Positions 25,065 through 34,298 of a DNA stretch of 64,000 bases are shown here, one piece after another. Position numbers and translations under genes: made by a program. Every line of letters starts with the position of its first letter. The first letter of the stretch is position 1. The notes under the pieces are model-generated. The model did no database searches. It was not told the DNA's origin and saw only the letters and a program-made list of their open reading frames with translations. Source of the stretch: Algoriphagus sp. Y33 (lineage in GTDB: Bacteria; Bacteroidota; Bacteroidia; Cytophagales; Cyclobacteriaceae). The DNA is taken from positions 2,046,001-2,110,000 of the forward strand of contig NZ_CP061947.1 of NCBI RefSeq assembly GCF_014838715.1, in the 5' to 3' direction.

Positions 25065-25814
25065 GTGATAATAATCATTTTCTTCTTGTTGCATTGGTAT
25101 TTCTCCCTGTTTTGCCAAAGCTTCTTCTTACACAGATACGCTGCCCATCAAATGTTCTACATGAATAAATATTGGGAAAAGTTCTTCTATTTCTTCACCT
25201 GGATGTGGCAAGGCAGTTCTTACCTCTCTCCGCGGGCATATGCCATCCTACATAGAATGCACCATGCCTACAGTGATACTCCCAAGGATCCACACAGCCC
25301 CCACCATACAGAGAATTTATTTACCATGATGTGGAAGACGAAGAACATTTACAACGAATATTTTTCTTTCCGTCTCAAACCGGAGGAGCGATTCTCCAAG
25401 GATATTCCTGATTGGAACAAATTTGACAAATTTGCTGACACCATGCTTGTAAGAGTGAGCTGGGGACTACTGTACGTCGCCATCTATGTGCTGTGTATTT
25501 CAGTGTTTGATATGCCGGGAACCCATTGGTGGATGTATTTTCTTCTTCCTATTCATTTCCTTATGGGGCCTGTGCATGGCGCTATAGTAAACTGGAGTGG
25601 GCATAAGTACGGATATGCTAATTTTGACAATAATGACCAGTCTAAAAACAGTCTTTTACTGGACGTTTTGATGCTTGGAGAGTTGTTTCAAAACAACCAC
25701 CACAAACTCCCTAACAGGCCTAATTTCGCTGTTAAATGGTATGAGTTTGATCCTACCTACCCGATCGTCAAACTACTTCACATGACAAGGATAATCAAGT
25801 TAAGATCCGCATAA
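25065..25814 (+). CDS. Acyl-CoA/acyl-lipid delta-9-type desaturase
   Basis: A 249-residue integral membrane di-iron desaturase that places a cis double bond in fatty acyl chains. The three histidine boxes are present: HRYAAH (23-28), HRMHH (63-67) and NNHHK (210-214), with a further His in NWSGHKYG. Hydrophobic helices flank the boxes. The start is GTG at 25065, supported by a plausible first membrane helix (IIIIFFLLHWYFSLF). A hairpin follows the stop codon. It is a single-gene unit. Confidence 0.92.
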   Translation: MIIIIFFLLHWYFSLFCQSFFLHRYAAHQMFYMNKYWEKFFYFFTWMWQGSSYLSPRAYAILHRMHHAYSDTPKDPHSPHHTENLFTMMWKTKNIYNEYFSFRLKPEERFSKDIPDWNKFDKFADTMLVRVSWGLLYVAIYVLCISVFDMPGTHWWMYFLLPIHFLMGPVHGAIVNWSGHKYGYANFDNNDQSKNSLLLDVLMLGELFQNNHHKLPNRPNFAVKWYEFDPTYPIVKLLHMTRIIKLRSA

Positions 25815-25818
25815 ATTC

Positions 25819-25843
25819 AATGGCCTCAAATGAGGCCATTTTT
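25819..25843 (+). terminator. Terminator of the desaturase gene
   Basis: An inverted repeat AATGGCCTCA / TGAGGCCATT with almost no spacer (the inner pairs form the loop) is followed by TTTTG. Confidence 0.75.
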
Positions 25844-25917
25844 GTTGAACTTGATAAATTAGAGTACAAACGTCATATCTCTTTGGTTAAAAAATATTAA
25901 AAGTAAAGGTGGTTTTT

Positions 25918-25949
25918 TTTGCAATTGTGAAACTAAACGAATAATTTTC
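25918..25949 (+). promoter_or_regulatory. Candidate promoter of the BlaI-type gene
   Basis: TTTG at 25918-25921, then 20 bp, then TAATTTTC at 25942-25949 (seven of eight positions of the -7 consensus). Predicted start is about 20 nt before the ATG. Confidence 0.55.
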
Positions 25950-25976
25950 TAGCAATTAAAACTTAACGCCTTATTT

Positions 25977-26306
25977 ATGAAACCATTAACAAGAGCAGAA
26001 GAGGATATCATGCAGATCCTCTGGGATATCGAACGAGGGTTCGTGAAAGATATCCTTACTCCTATGAGCGAACCAAAGCCCGCCTATAACACTGTATCAA
26101 CGATTGTCAGGATTTTGGAGCGAAAAGGATTTGTAAGCCACAAATCTTATGGTAAAAGTCACGAATACTTTCCAATAGTATCCAAAGACGAATACCGTTC
26201 ATTCATCATCAAAAAGATGTTGGATGGCTATTTCGAAAATTCTTTCGGAAAACTCAATGAGTTTTTCAAAAATGATGAAACGTTGAATACGAAATCGTAT
26301 CAATAA
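25977..26306 (+). CDS. BlaI/MecI/CopY-family repressor, short C terminus
   Basis: A 109-residue winged-helix regulator. The DNA-binding half (MKPLTRAEEDIMQILWDIER, then PKPAYNTVSTIVRILERKGFVSHK) is intact. The C-terminal dimerisation part ends early at NDETLNTKSYQ, where relatives usually continue for about 10-15 residues with a Leu/Glu-rich helix. No BlaR1/M56 sensor protease is adjacent, so this is an orphan. A strong terminator follows. Confidence 0.85.
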   Translation: MKPLTRAEEDIMQILWDIERGFVKDILTPMSEPKPAYNTVSTIVRILERKGFVSHKSYGKSHEYFPIVSKDEYRSFIIKKMLDGYFENSFGKLNEFFKNDETLNTKSYQ

Positions 26307-26332
26307 TCATTTTTGAGAAAATGGGAAATAAG

Positions 26333-26360
26333 AAAACCCGGTATTGCTACCGGGTTTTTT
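26333..26360 (+). terminator. Terminator of the BlaI-type gene
   Basis: A perfect 11-bp stem (AAAACCCGGTA / TACCGGGTTTT) with a TTGC loop ends in a T run. Confidence 0.9.
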
Positions 26361-26412
26361 ATTGCTAAATTATGTACATCCGACTTATTCGAAAAAACTA
26401 CGTTCAAGTAAT

Positions 26413-29400
26413 TCAATCTACTTCCTTTAACAGTTCTTCCACGGCTTTCTGTAGTTGCTGATCTTGTCCCTGATCAATTTTCCCCGGCATATTTTTCACT
26501 TCAAATTCAGGTTTGGTCTCATTATTCTCCAACCATTCTCCGGCTTTATTCTTAGCTGATATAGGCACAGCTCCCCAGCGTGATCCATCAGGCAAAGCTT
26601 CCCAGCCGGCAAATGAACAAGTACCCGGTGTAGGCATTCCCACCGTCTTTCCGATATTCAAATCGGTATACCCACATGCAAAGCAATGTCCGTCAGAATA
26701 ATTAGCTTCATTGAACATCGCTAGCGTAGGCTTAGTCCATCGCGCTGTAGGTTCATATCCTACTTCCCTCGCCTCAGTAGCGTAAGTCAGAAACTTTTCA
26801 CCGGTAAAGAACATGGCCAAGTCAGCCACTAAATCACCGCCTCCATTGAATCTCGTATCCACGATTACAGCCTCGCTATCATGGTATTTGCCCATCATTT
26901 CTTCATAGACGTTTCTATAAGGACCATCACTCATACCGGGAATATGCACATACCCAAGTTTTCCGCCACTTAGACTGTCGACCTCTGCCTGATTCATTTT
27001 GACCCAACGCTTATACAATAATTGATTTTCGGCTCTAAGTGAAATCGGCTTAATGGTAACCTGCTTTCTCTCATTTGACTCCGGATTTACCAATTCAAGC
27101 AAAGTGAACGTATCTGCTTTTCTGTTGAGAAACTTTGCTATATCACTTTCAGGCGTAAGAGTCAGACCATCAATTTTCTCGATAATCATTCCTTTTTTAA
27201 TATTCAACCCGGTCTTATCCAATGGTCCACCTGCAATAACTTCAGTAATTTTAATACCGTCGCCCGTATGACTGTAATCCCAAAACACACCCAAGGCTGC
27301 AGTAGCATCAGCCATCTCTACGGATCTTGAGTATCGCGAACCAGCATGGGACACATTCAATTCACCAATCATCTCTGAGATCATTTCAGAAAACTCGTAG
27401 CTATTTCCGATGGATGGAAGATACTTTTTATAATCCACTCTGGTTGAATCCCAGTCAACCCCGTGCATGTCCGGTGTATAGAATATGCCTTTGGTACGAA
27501 GCCATACATGCTCAAACATATACACCATTTCCGCTTCCCTGTCATACGTCATTTCACCTGCAATCTTAATCGCCTCCTTTTTCATTCCATCGGGATTGAT
27601 TTTGGATATGCTTCCATTACTGAGGAGGTAAAGGTTTTTTTGTTCCTTGTCCCAGGTCAAATTCGCATAATTAGCATCTAGGCTAAGCTCCTGCTTTGTT
27701 TCCTTGGTTCTGAGGTCTGTACTCCACAGATTCATCCCCTTCTCAAATGCTGCCAAATAATAAAGTTTGTCTCCATCCTTTGACAAAACCGCATCGCCAA
27801 GAGAAGAAGAATGTATGGTCAGTTTGGCCTTGCGATCTTCTATTCCATCCCAGTCGAACTTCAAATCCTCAACCTTCTTGTCTTTGTCCTTGTCCTTATC
27901 ATCTTTAGATTTATCATCTTTCTCTTCTTTCTTATTCGCTTTTTCTATCTCTTTCATCAAGTCAAAGTCTTCTTTGGACAAGGTGAATTTTTCCCAGGCA
28001 GCCTTATCAAAAAAGAGCGAGTATACATCATTCTGACTTTGCCCACTGGTAGCATAACTTCTCAAACCATCTCTGTTGGAAAACCAAAGCATTTGCTTTC
28101 CATCATTCACCCACATCGCATTTTCGTCTCCATATCCACTTTTAGTCAGGTTTTTCATTTTCTGCTTGCCGGAAGCATCCAAGAGCACAACTTCAGAATT
28201 TGCCATTGTAGGCCTGTAAGTTGCCAAGAGCCACTTGCTATCAGGTGCCCACGTGAAGTATTGATCTCCGTCACGCATATGGAAAAGTTCATCCGGGGTC
28301 ATAAGCACAATAGATTCCTGCGATGCCAAGTCCAGTATTTTTAGAGTTCTTCTGTCTTCTACAAAAGCCAGCTTTTTTCCATCCGGGGAAAATTTAGGCA
28401 GATAAGCTTCACCTTCCGATTTTACGAGCGGTCTCTCTTCCAATAATGTTGAAGCAAAGAAAAAAGGCTCTTCTGATCTTACTTTTGTACTTTGGAAAAT
28501 CTGCCACTTGCCATCTCTTTCACTAGCATAGGCCAATGATTTTCCATCAGGGGAAAACTCCACAAAGCGTTCCTGCTCAGGAGTATTTGTAATTCTTTTG
28601 GTCAGAGCACCGTCCACTGAAGTTACAAAAACCTCTCCTCTAGCCACGAAAGCAATCTCTTTGCCATCAGGAGAAATGGACATTTCCCTAACTCCCCCAT
28701 TGATGGAAATGTAATTGTCAGAGTTGGTAATTGCTTGTGTCTGGAGCGTGACAGCAAGCTTCTTTGGAGCTTGCCCCTTGCGAAGTGTATAAAGTTCTCC
28801 ATCGTATCCAAAGCTCATCAACCCATCGTTGGAAATGCTTAGAAAACGGACAGGGAAATTCTCCAAAGTTGTGAGTGCCTCAGTTTGGGAAGGATCGGCA
28901 GTATTCATAGCAAAGACATTGAAACTTCCATTGGCTTCGCTCAGGTAATAGATTTCTGATTCATCCGGAGAAAAGACCGGGGTTCTATCTTCTCCATAGA
29001 AGGTGGTCAGCATTTGATGGGTATTGGCTCTGGTATCGTACAGCCAGATATCACGGGCAATGCCTGACTGATGATGCTTGCGCCACTCATTCTCTCCCCC
29101 TTTTTTGTCATGGTAAACCATCTTGCTTCCGTCTTTGCTGACTTTTACATATTCAGCGGGAATTGTAAAAATCTGATCTACCCTTCCGCCGTTGCGGGCA
29201 ACGGAATAAAGCTCAGGCTGTGAACCGGACGGATATTGTCTGTGCTCAGCTATATCCATCCGCTGGGTTCCAAATATCACCGATTGATCATCAGCAGAGA
29301 ATTCGAACGGCTGTTCGTCATTTGAATGAAATGTAAGTCTGGTGGCGGGACCACCTTCAGGTCTCATGGTAAATACATCAAAGTTACCATAACGATCAGA

Positions 29401-29652
29401 GGCGAAAGCGATTGTCTTTCCATCATGACTCCATACAGCTTGATAATCATGTGCCTCATGAAAAGTAAGCTGCCTTGCAGTTCCTCCTGTGCTTGCTACC
29501 AAATACAGATCGCCTTTGTAGGTAAAGACAATATGGGTTCCATCAGGAGAAATAGCCGGATATCGCATCCATTTAGGAGCTTCTTGTGCTAGTGCCATAT
29601 TGCCTAGAAAACAACCAAGGAGCAATGCAAAAATCTTTAATCTTTTAGTCAT
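26413..29652 (-). CDS. Tricorn-like S41 protease with N-terminal beta-propeller and PDZ
   Basis: A 1079-residue exported protein (signal ending GNMALAQ). Residues about 30-560 carry PD40/WD40 blades (PAISPDGTHIVFTYKGDLYL, WSHDGKTIAFASDRYGN). A Lys/Asp linker at about 568-590 (KSKDDKDKDKDKK) leads to a second propeller-like part. A PDZ domain (GIKITEVIAGGPLDKTGLNIKKG) and an S41 protease domain follow, with VIVDTRFNGGGDLVADLA and the probable nucleophile Ser in YSDGHCFA, as in archaeal tricorn. It probably degrades peptides in the periplasm. An exact -7 box (TATTTTTG) lies on the minus strand at 29681-29688. Confidence 0.93.
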   Translation of the reverse strand: MTKRLKIFALLLGCFLGNMALAQEAPKWMRYPAISPDGTHIVFTYKGDLYLVASTGGTARQLTFHEAHDYQAVWSHDGKTIAFASDRYGNFDVFTMRPEGGPATRLTFHSNDEQPFEFSADDQSVIFGTQRMDIAEHRQYPSGSQPELYSVARNGGRVDQIFTIPAEYVKVSKDGSKMVYHDKKGGENEWRKHHQSGIARDIWLYDTRANTHQMLTTFYGEDRTPVFSPDESEIYYLSEANGSFNVFAMNTADPSQTEALTTLENFPVRFLSISNDGLMSFGYDGELYTLRKGQAPKKLAVTLQTQAITNSDNYISINGGVREMSISPDGKEIAFVARGEVFVTSVDGALTKRITNTPEQERFVEFSPDGKSLAYASERDGKWQIFQSTKVRSEEPFFFASTLLEERPLVKSEGEAYLPKFSPDGKKLAFVEDRRTLKILDLASQESIVLMTPDELFHMRDGDQYFTWAPDSKWLLATYRPTMANSEVVLLDASGKQKMKNLTKSGYGDENAMWVNDGKQMLWFSNRDGLRSYATSGQSQNDVYSLFFDKAAWEKFTLSKEDFDLMKEIEKANKKEEKDDKSKDDKDKDKDKKVEDLKFDWDGIEDRKAKLTIHSSSLGDAVLSKDGDKLYYLAAFEKGMNLWSTDLRTKETKQELSLDANYANLTWDKEQKNLYLLSNGSISKINPDGMKKEAIKIAGEMTYDREAEMVYMFEHVWLRTKGIFYTPDMHGVDWDSTRVDYKKYLPSIGNSYEFSEMISEMIGELNVSHAGSRYSRSVEMADATAALGVFWDYSHTGDGIKITEVIAGGPLDKTGLNIKKGMIIEKIDGLTLTPESDIAKFLNRKADTFTLLELVNPESNERKQVTIKPISLRAENQLLYKRWVKMNQAEVDSLSGGKLGYVHIPGMSDGPYRNVYEEMMGKYHDSEAVIVDTRFNGGGDLVADLAMFFTGEKFLTYATEAREVGYEPTARWTKPTLAMFNEANYSDGHCFACGYTDLNIGKTVGMPTPGTCSFAGWEALPDGSRWGAVPISAKNKAGEWLENNETKPEFEVKNMPGKIDQGQDQQLQKAVEELLKEVD

Positions 29653-29761
29653 AAAATTGGATTTAGTGCTTTAAATTAATCAAAAATAAAATTTGAACTA
29701 CCTGACTTTTTTTGATCGGTGTTATTCAACACATGTAAGATTAAAATCCAATATGCGTACC

Positions 29762-29880
29762 CGTTTAACTGCCTATGTGTATTTTGAGTTAATTCTAGAA
29801 GTTCAAATCTGCCAATTCCCCCTTTTCAAAGGGGGCAGAGGGGATTTTCTATGAATAAAACCAGATATAATTCTGGTACA
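29762..29880. repeat. Probable dispersed intergenic repeat with G/C-rich hairpin
   Basis: The hairpin CCCCCTTT / AAAGGGGG (29818-29835) with flanking CAATTC and GCAGAGGGGATTTTC is a motif I recognise as recurring between genes in many Bacteroidota genomes. The preceding 29762-29810 resembles 19231-19284 loosely (CCGyTTArCTGC, then GAATTAAT...GAAnTTCAAA). A minus-strand frame across it is not credible as a gene. Confidence 0.4.
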
Positions 29881-29952
29881 TGCATTCATGTGGATACTCA
29901 TAAAATCCAATAATGTATCAAAGCTTTCCTTCATTCCTTCGGTATACAAGGC

Positions 29953-29960
29953 TATATTTG
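29953..29960 (+). promoter_or_regulatory. -7 promoter element of tyrS
   Basis: TATATTTG is an exact TAnnTTTG match and puts the predicted start about 18 nt before the ATG at 29985. No good -33 TTTG is seen at 19-20 bp, so support is partial. It argues that the upstream in-frame ATG at 29913 is not the start. Confidence 0.4.
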
Positions 29961-29984
29961 CACCTCGAAAAATCAACTCATTGG

Positions 29985-31277
29985 ATGAACTCATTTATAG
30001 AAGAATTACGCTGGAGAGGCATGCTTCAGGATATGACACCCGAAATCGAAGAACACCTGGCTAAAGGAATGGCTTCGGCATATCTGGGTTTTGACCCTAC
30101 GGCAGATTCCCTACATATCGGTCACTTGGTAGGGGTGATGACCTTATTGCACTTCCAGCGCGCCGGACATAAGCCATTTGCCCTGGTAGGCGGTGCTACC
30201 GGGATGATCGGAGATCCATCCTTCAAATCAGCTGAGAGAAATCTGTTGGATAAAAACACCCTGGATCATAATGTGGCTGGCATCCAGGATCAACTTTCGA
30301 AATTTTTGGATTTTTCCGGTTCTACGACTAACAAAGCCGAACTGGTGAATAACTACGACTGGATGTCTGAGTTTAGCTTTTTGGACTTTATCCGCGATAT
30401 TGGAAAGCATATTACCGTAAATTACATGATGTCCAAGGATTCTGTAAAAAGAAGATTGGAGGACGGAAATGGGCTTTCCTTTACAGAATTCACTTACCAA
30501 CTGATCCAGGGCTACGATTTTTACCATTTATGGAAAAATAAAAATTGCACTATTCAGCTGGGTGGATCAGATCAATGGGGAAATATTGTGACAGGCACCG
30601 AATTGATTCGAAAAATGGGAGGAGGCAGTGCTTATGCATTGACCGTTCCCCTGATCACCAAGGCAGACGGAACGAAGTTTGGCAAAACCGAAGGCGGATC
30701 TGTTTGGCTGGATCCCGAAAAAACTTCCCCTTACGCATTCTATCAGTTTTGGCTGAATGTGTCTGATGAAGATGCTGCTAAATATATCCGAATTTTTACC
30801 GTTTTGGACCGGACAACAATTGAAACACTGGAAGCAGAGCATGCAGAGGCACCTCATCTTCGTGTGTTGCAAAAAGAGATAGCCAAGCAAATCACCGGCA
30901 TGGTTCACGGTGAATCTGATTTTGATATGGCCGTGAAAGCATCTGAGATATTGTTTGGTAAATCTTCCACCGAAGATCTGGCAGCATTGGATGAGCGGAC
31001 TTTCCTTCAGGTTTTCGAAGGAGTTCCCCAAGTACAGATTAGCCAAGAGGAATATTCAGGATTGAATTCAATTTTGGATCTTTTTGGGGAAATCACTAAG
31101 GGGATTGTTTTTCCTTCAAAAGGAGAAGCCAGAAAAATGATCCAAGGAGGTGGAGTAAGCATCAATAAAGAGAAAATTGCCGATCCTAGTGCTCCTATAA
31201 GTTTGACTCTTCTTCAAAACAAATATCTACTTGTACAAAAAGGTAAGAAAAATTACTATATCGTAGAAGTGAAGTAA
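29985..31277 (+). CDS. tyrS: Tyrosyl-tRNA synthetase
   Basis: A class I aminoacyl-tRNA synthetase charging tRNA-Tyr. With the start at 29985 the protein has 430 residues, the normal size. HIGH (44-47) and KFGKT (231-235) are the ATP-binding signatures. Tyrosine-site segments QGYDFYHLW and GGSDQWGNI (193-201) are present, and a C-terminal S4-like RNA-binding domain ([20 protein letters not shown]) is visible. An ATG at 29913 would add 24 residues encoded by sequence that includes a promoter -7 box. Confidence 0.96.
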   Translation: MNSFIEELRWRGMLQDMTPEIEEHLAKGMASAYLGFDPTADSLHIGHLVGVMTLLHFQRAGHKPFALVGGATGMIGDPSFKSAERNLLDKNTLDHNVAGIQDQLSKFLDFSGSTTNKAELVNNYDWMSEFSFLDFIRDIGKHITVNYMMSKDSVKRRLEDGNGLSFTEFTYQLIQGYDFYHLWKNKNCTIQLGGSDQWGNIVTGTELIRKMGGGSAYALTVPLITKADGTKFGKTEGGSVWLDPEKTSPYAFYQFWLNVSDEDAAKYIRIFTVLDRTTIETLEAEHAEAPHLRVLQKEIAKQITGMVHGESDFDMAVKASEILFGKSSTEDLAALDERTFLQVFEGVPQVQISQEEYSGLNSILDLFGEITKGIVFPSKGEARKMIQGGGVSINKEKIADPSAPISLTLLQNKYLLVQKGKKNYYIVEVK

Positions 31278-31298
31278 GTACATGATACTCACTCTAAA

Positions 31299-31331
31299 AA
31301 AGGCTTTAGGGAATCTCTAAGGCCTTTTTTT
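31299..31331 (+). terminator. Terminator of tyrS
   Basis: An 11-pair stem with one G-T wobble (AAAGGCTTTAG / CTAAGGCCTTT), a 7-nt loop and a T run. Confidence 0.88.
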
Positions 31332-31386
31332 ATAAAATTTTGCTAAATAATCAATAAGTAAAAGCCTCCCTTTGACCCAAGTTTAA

Positions 31387-31394
31387 TATCTTTG
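31387..31394 (+). promoter_or_regulatory. -7 promoter element of the TetR-type gene
   Basis: TATCTTTG is an exact -7 match 30 bp before the ATG. A TTTG upstream is only 12 bp away, so the -33 box is not convincing. Confidence 0.4.
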
Positions 31395-31424
31395 GGTTCT
31401 ATTTTTAGAAAAAGATTTTAACCT

Positions 31425-32126
31425 ATGCCTGGAGAGAAAAATAAGGAAAAACTCATTTTGGATTCGGCTGTAGCACTCTTCACTTCCAAGGGCTATCTGG
31501 CCACCAGAATGGAAGATGTAGCCAAAGCCGCAGGAATCAGCAAAGGCTTGACCTATTTCTATTACAAGAATAAGGAAGACCTTTTTATGGCTTTGACAAA
31601 GAAAGCCTTCGATCAATTCAAAGATGAATTTCGGGACGAATGGTCTAATAGGAACAAGGGAAAAACCGGATTGGATATGCTTTGTTCCTTACTGGTGAAG
31701 ATTGTTGCCTTTGCAAAATCCAATCAGGTGTATTATGACTCCATTCTCAATTTCCTTGATCTACTCAAGAAGTACAACAATCCTGAAACACAAAAATTAA
31801 TTGATCAGAAAACACTGGAATCTGCCCATTTTCAAAAGCTACTGGAAATCCATCATGAACCTGCCAAAATAGGAATAATGATGGTGAGTCAAGGAATCAA
31901 AGACGGAAGTATTCGTGCTGAACTACAACCGGAAATCACTTTCTATACCATCTGGAGTATGATCATTGGCTATGAGAAAATGCTCGGGCCAATAGAATAC
32001 GATGGTAAAGACCTAAAAATCCACTCAGAAAACTGGGAACCGGGATTTCTTCGCCTCATGCAAGAAATGCTAAAAGGCACCATTCAAGCCACCAAGAAAA
32101 CTACAGTGCAAACTAGTTTATTCTAG
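31425..32126 (+). CDS. TetR/AcrR-family transcriptional regulator
   Basis: A 233-residue regulator. The N-terminal helix-turn-helix is clear (ILDSAVALFTSKGYLATRM, then DVAKAAGISKGLTYFYYKNKEDLF). The remaining 170 residues form a helical ligand-binding domain that I cannot assign to a ligand. It lies between tyrS and a peptide transporter gene that is convergent with it, so the transporter is a possible target but is not proven. Confidence 0.9.
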   Translation: MPGEKNKEKLILDSAVALFTSKGYLATRMEDVAKAAGISKGLTYFYYKNKEDLFMALTKKAFDQFKDEFRDEWSNRNKGKTGLDMLCSLLVKIVAFAKSNQVYYDSILNFLDLLKKYNNPETQKLIDQKTLESAHFQKLLEIHHEPAKIGIMMVSQGIKDGSIRAELQPEITFYTIWSMIIGYEKMLGPIEYDGKDLKIHSENWEPGFLRLMQEMLKGTIQATKKTTVQTSLF

Positions 32127-32158
32127 TACAAGTAAAACGAGCACAGGTGGTATAAAAT

Positions 32159-32200
32159 AATAAAGGCTGTCGAAAAACTCTCTCGCCAGCCTTTATTTAT
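32159..32200 (+). terminator. Terminator after the TetR-type gene
   Basis: An 11-bp stem (AATAAAGGCTG / CAGCCTTTATT) with a 17-nt loop containing a further CGA/TCG pairing lies 33 bp past the stop codon. Confidence 0.7.
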
Positions 32201-32209
32201 ATACTTAGG

Positions 32210-32453
32210 GCACACTGAAAAACGCAAGTAATAGATCAAAAGCTATCCTATTGAATGATTAACCTATTTTTGATGCGAACGGTTTTTCAGCAAGTGCAAG
32301 CTTATTGAGCAGAATGGATCTCTATCCGTGCATCAGAAAATCCCAATATCGGGATTTTCAAGCTAGCCTCAGCCATACCATCTTCTACGGAAGCTGGCAT
32401 ACCTGAGACTTTTTCAGCAAGCTCTACTCAATAGATGGAGCTCAACTTAATTA
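32210..32453. other. Intergenic block with nested inverted and direct repeats
   Basis: Several short structures are packed between convergent genes: an inverted pair CTGAAAAAC / GTTTTTCAG (about 32218 and 32282), a 9-bp hairpin GAAAATCCC / GGGATTTTC (about 32336-32360), and a direct repeat TTTTTCAGCAAG at 32283-32294 and 32411-32422. No open reading frame is credible. It may be a decayed mobile element or structured RNA; I cannot decide. Confidence 0.35.
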
Positions 32454-34016
32454 TCAATTTACATCTCCCATCATTTTCTTGATCATAGGCCTCAGTAGAA
32501 AGAGTAAGGCAGCAGAACCGAAGACGGTATAAACGATCATCATGTATTGATCCGGCATCTGGGCCAATGCTTCATCCGTCCCCCCGCTGGCTTCACCGGC
32601 TATCAACCCGGCAAAAAGATTCCCCAAGGCAATTGACAAGAACCAGATTCCCATCATTTGGCCCGCGTAGCCTGTTGGTGCCAATTTGGTCACCAAGCTA
32701 AGCCCTACCGGAGACAAACTCAATTCACCAAATGTGTGGAACATAAAAGTGACCAGCAGCCAGGTAGGCGCTGCCAGATCTCCTGAAGCTGCGATTTTGG
32801 TAGCGAAATACATCACAAAAAAACCAATACCCAAAAGCAGAAGCCCAAACGTAAATTTTAGAGGTGAGCTCGGTTCAAGGTTTCTTCTGCCCAGCCACAC
32901 CCACAGCGCACCAAAAACCGGTGCAAAAATGATAATGAACAGAGAGTTTACAGACTGAAAATAACTGGTAGGAATCTCCCAACCCAAGATATTACGGTCC
33001 GTAAAACGCTCAGCAAATAGGTTCAATGTAGATCCTGCCTGCTCAAATCCAGACCAAAACATAGCAGAGAAAAGGAATAGAATAGCAATTACTCCTACCT
33101 TACTTTTGTCTGATTTATCAAGTCCCCCAAAGACTATTACATACCCCAGATAACCGAAAGCCACAAGTGCAATAATTGTCCCAGAAGCCCCTGCTATAGC
33201 AGAAACATTGATCGGTAGCACCCCCATAAAAAGTACTCCAACTATAGCCACCACACCAAGAACTATATAACTCACCAAAGACCTCAGCTTCCTTTGCCCC
33301 GAGACTTCTTCTTCGGTCACCACCAATGGAGGTTCGCCGTATCCTTCCAGTATTCCTCCGGATAGCTTATACTGAATTAGCCCAAAAACCATCCCAAGAC
33401 CGGCAAGACCAAAGCCGAGATGCATATCATAGGTTGCCAGAGTACCGCAGGCAATGGGTGCTATAAATCCACCTAGGTTGATTCCCATGTAGAAAATAGA
33501 AAAACCTGCATCACGTTTGGTACTTCCCTTCGGGTAAAGCTGCCCCACGATCGAGCTGATATTTGGTTTCAAAAGCCCGGTGCCTACTACAATTAATATC
33601 AAGCCCAGAAAAAATGAAGAGGTGTCCAGCGTACTTAGTTCGGTTTTGATCGAACGATCTCCTGAAAACAAAGCAATGACACCGGGAAGAGCCATCGTAA
33701 AGTGCCCAATAGCAATAATAATCCCCCCATACCATACGGATTTTTTCAAACCGAAAAGTCTGTCTGCAAGCCAGCCACCGGGCAACGCCAACAAATAAAC
33801 ACCCATGGTATAGAGACCATAAATAGCTCCGGAAGTCTGGTCGTCAAAACCCAAGCCTCCTTCTGCTATAGTCATCGTCATAAACAGTATAAGCAATGCC
33901 CGCATGCCATAATAACTGAATCGCTCCCACATTTCTGTAAAAAAGAGTGTCATCAAGCCTTTAGGATGGCCAAAAATAGTAGGCCCTTCAAATTCAGGAG
34001 TAAGTTGTTTTTCCAA
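32454..34016 (-). CDS. POT/PTR-family proton-dependent peptide transporter
   Basis: A major-facilitator transporter for di- and tripeptides (about 520 residues). FFTEMWERFSYYGMRALLILFM near the N terminus is the POT signature with the ExxERF-type motif. FSIFYMGINLGGFIAPI and FHTFGELSLSPVGLSLVTKL are also typical. About 14 hydrophobic helices are present. The start is uncertain: an ATG at 34154 adds 46 untypical residues, whereas TTG at 34016 sits just before the conserved LEKQLTPEFEGPTIFGHPKG. A promoter-like pair (TTTG and TATCATTG, 21 bp apart) lies at 34048-34080 on the minus strand, which favours the later start. Confidence 0.9.
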   Translation of the reverse strand: MEKQLTPEFEGPTIFGHPKGLMTLFFTEMWERFSYYGMRALLILFMTMTIAEGGLGFDDQTSGAIYGLYTMGVYLLALPGGWLADRLFGLKKSVWYGGIIIAIGHFTMALPGVIALFSGDRSIKTELSTLDTSSFFLGLILIVVGTGLLKPNISSIVGQLYPKGSTKRDAGFSIFYMGINLGGFIAPIACGTLATYDMHLGFGLAGLGMVFGLIQYKLSGGILEGYGEPPLVVTEEEVSGQRKLRSLVSYIVLGVVAIVGVLFMGVLPINVSAIAGASGTIIALVAFGYLGYVIVFGGLDKSDKSKVGVIAILFLFSAMFWSGFEQAGSTLNLFAERFTDRNILGWEIPTSYFQSVNSLFIIIFAPVFGALWVWLGRRNLEPSSPLKFTFGLLLLGIGFFVMYFATKIAASGDLAAPTWLLVTFMFHTFGELSLSPVGLSLVTKLAPTGYAGQMMGIWFLSIALGNLFAGLIAGEASGGTDEALAQMPDQYMMIVYTVFGSAALLFLLRPMIKKMMGDVN

Positions 34017-34255
34017 GGATAGTTTTATTTGGGTGAAATCAATTTTGCAATGATAAACCTTTTTAGGGCTTGTTTCCAAAGTTAAAGCTGCTGAATTGTG
34101 GTCTAATGTCTGATTATTACACCATTGGGAAGGAACGTCCACAGGATAGACCATTATGCAAAAACAGATTCAAAATATTCATCTGTTTTCCACATGCAAT
34201 CGATTGTAATCAAAAATAAAGCATGTTTTATTGGTTTTATTAAAAGGTATTTCAG

Positions 34256-34263
34256 TAGTTTTG
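34256..34263 (+). promoter_or_regulatory. -7 promoter element of pckA
   Basis: TAGTTTTG is an exact TAnnTTTG match 35 bp before the ATG. TTG at 34231 is 22 bp upstream, slightly too far for a standard -33 box. Confidence 0.45.
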
Positions 34264-34298
34264 TGAAGACAATTTTCAGATTGTAACCCCAAATATTT

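Noticed and set aside
26513..28344. Several 60-180 codon plus-strand frames inside the tricorn-like gene
   Set aside because: All are antisense to a strongly conserved protease coding sequence.
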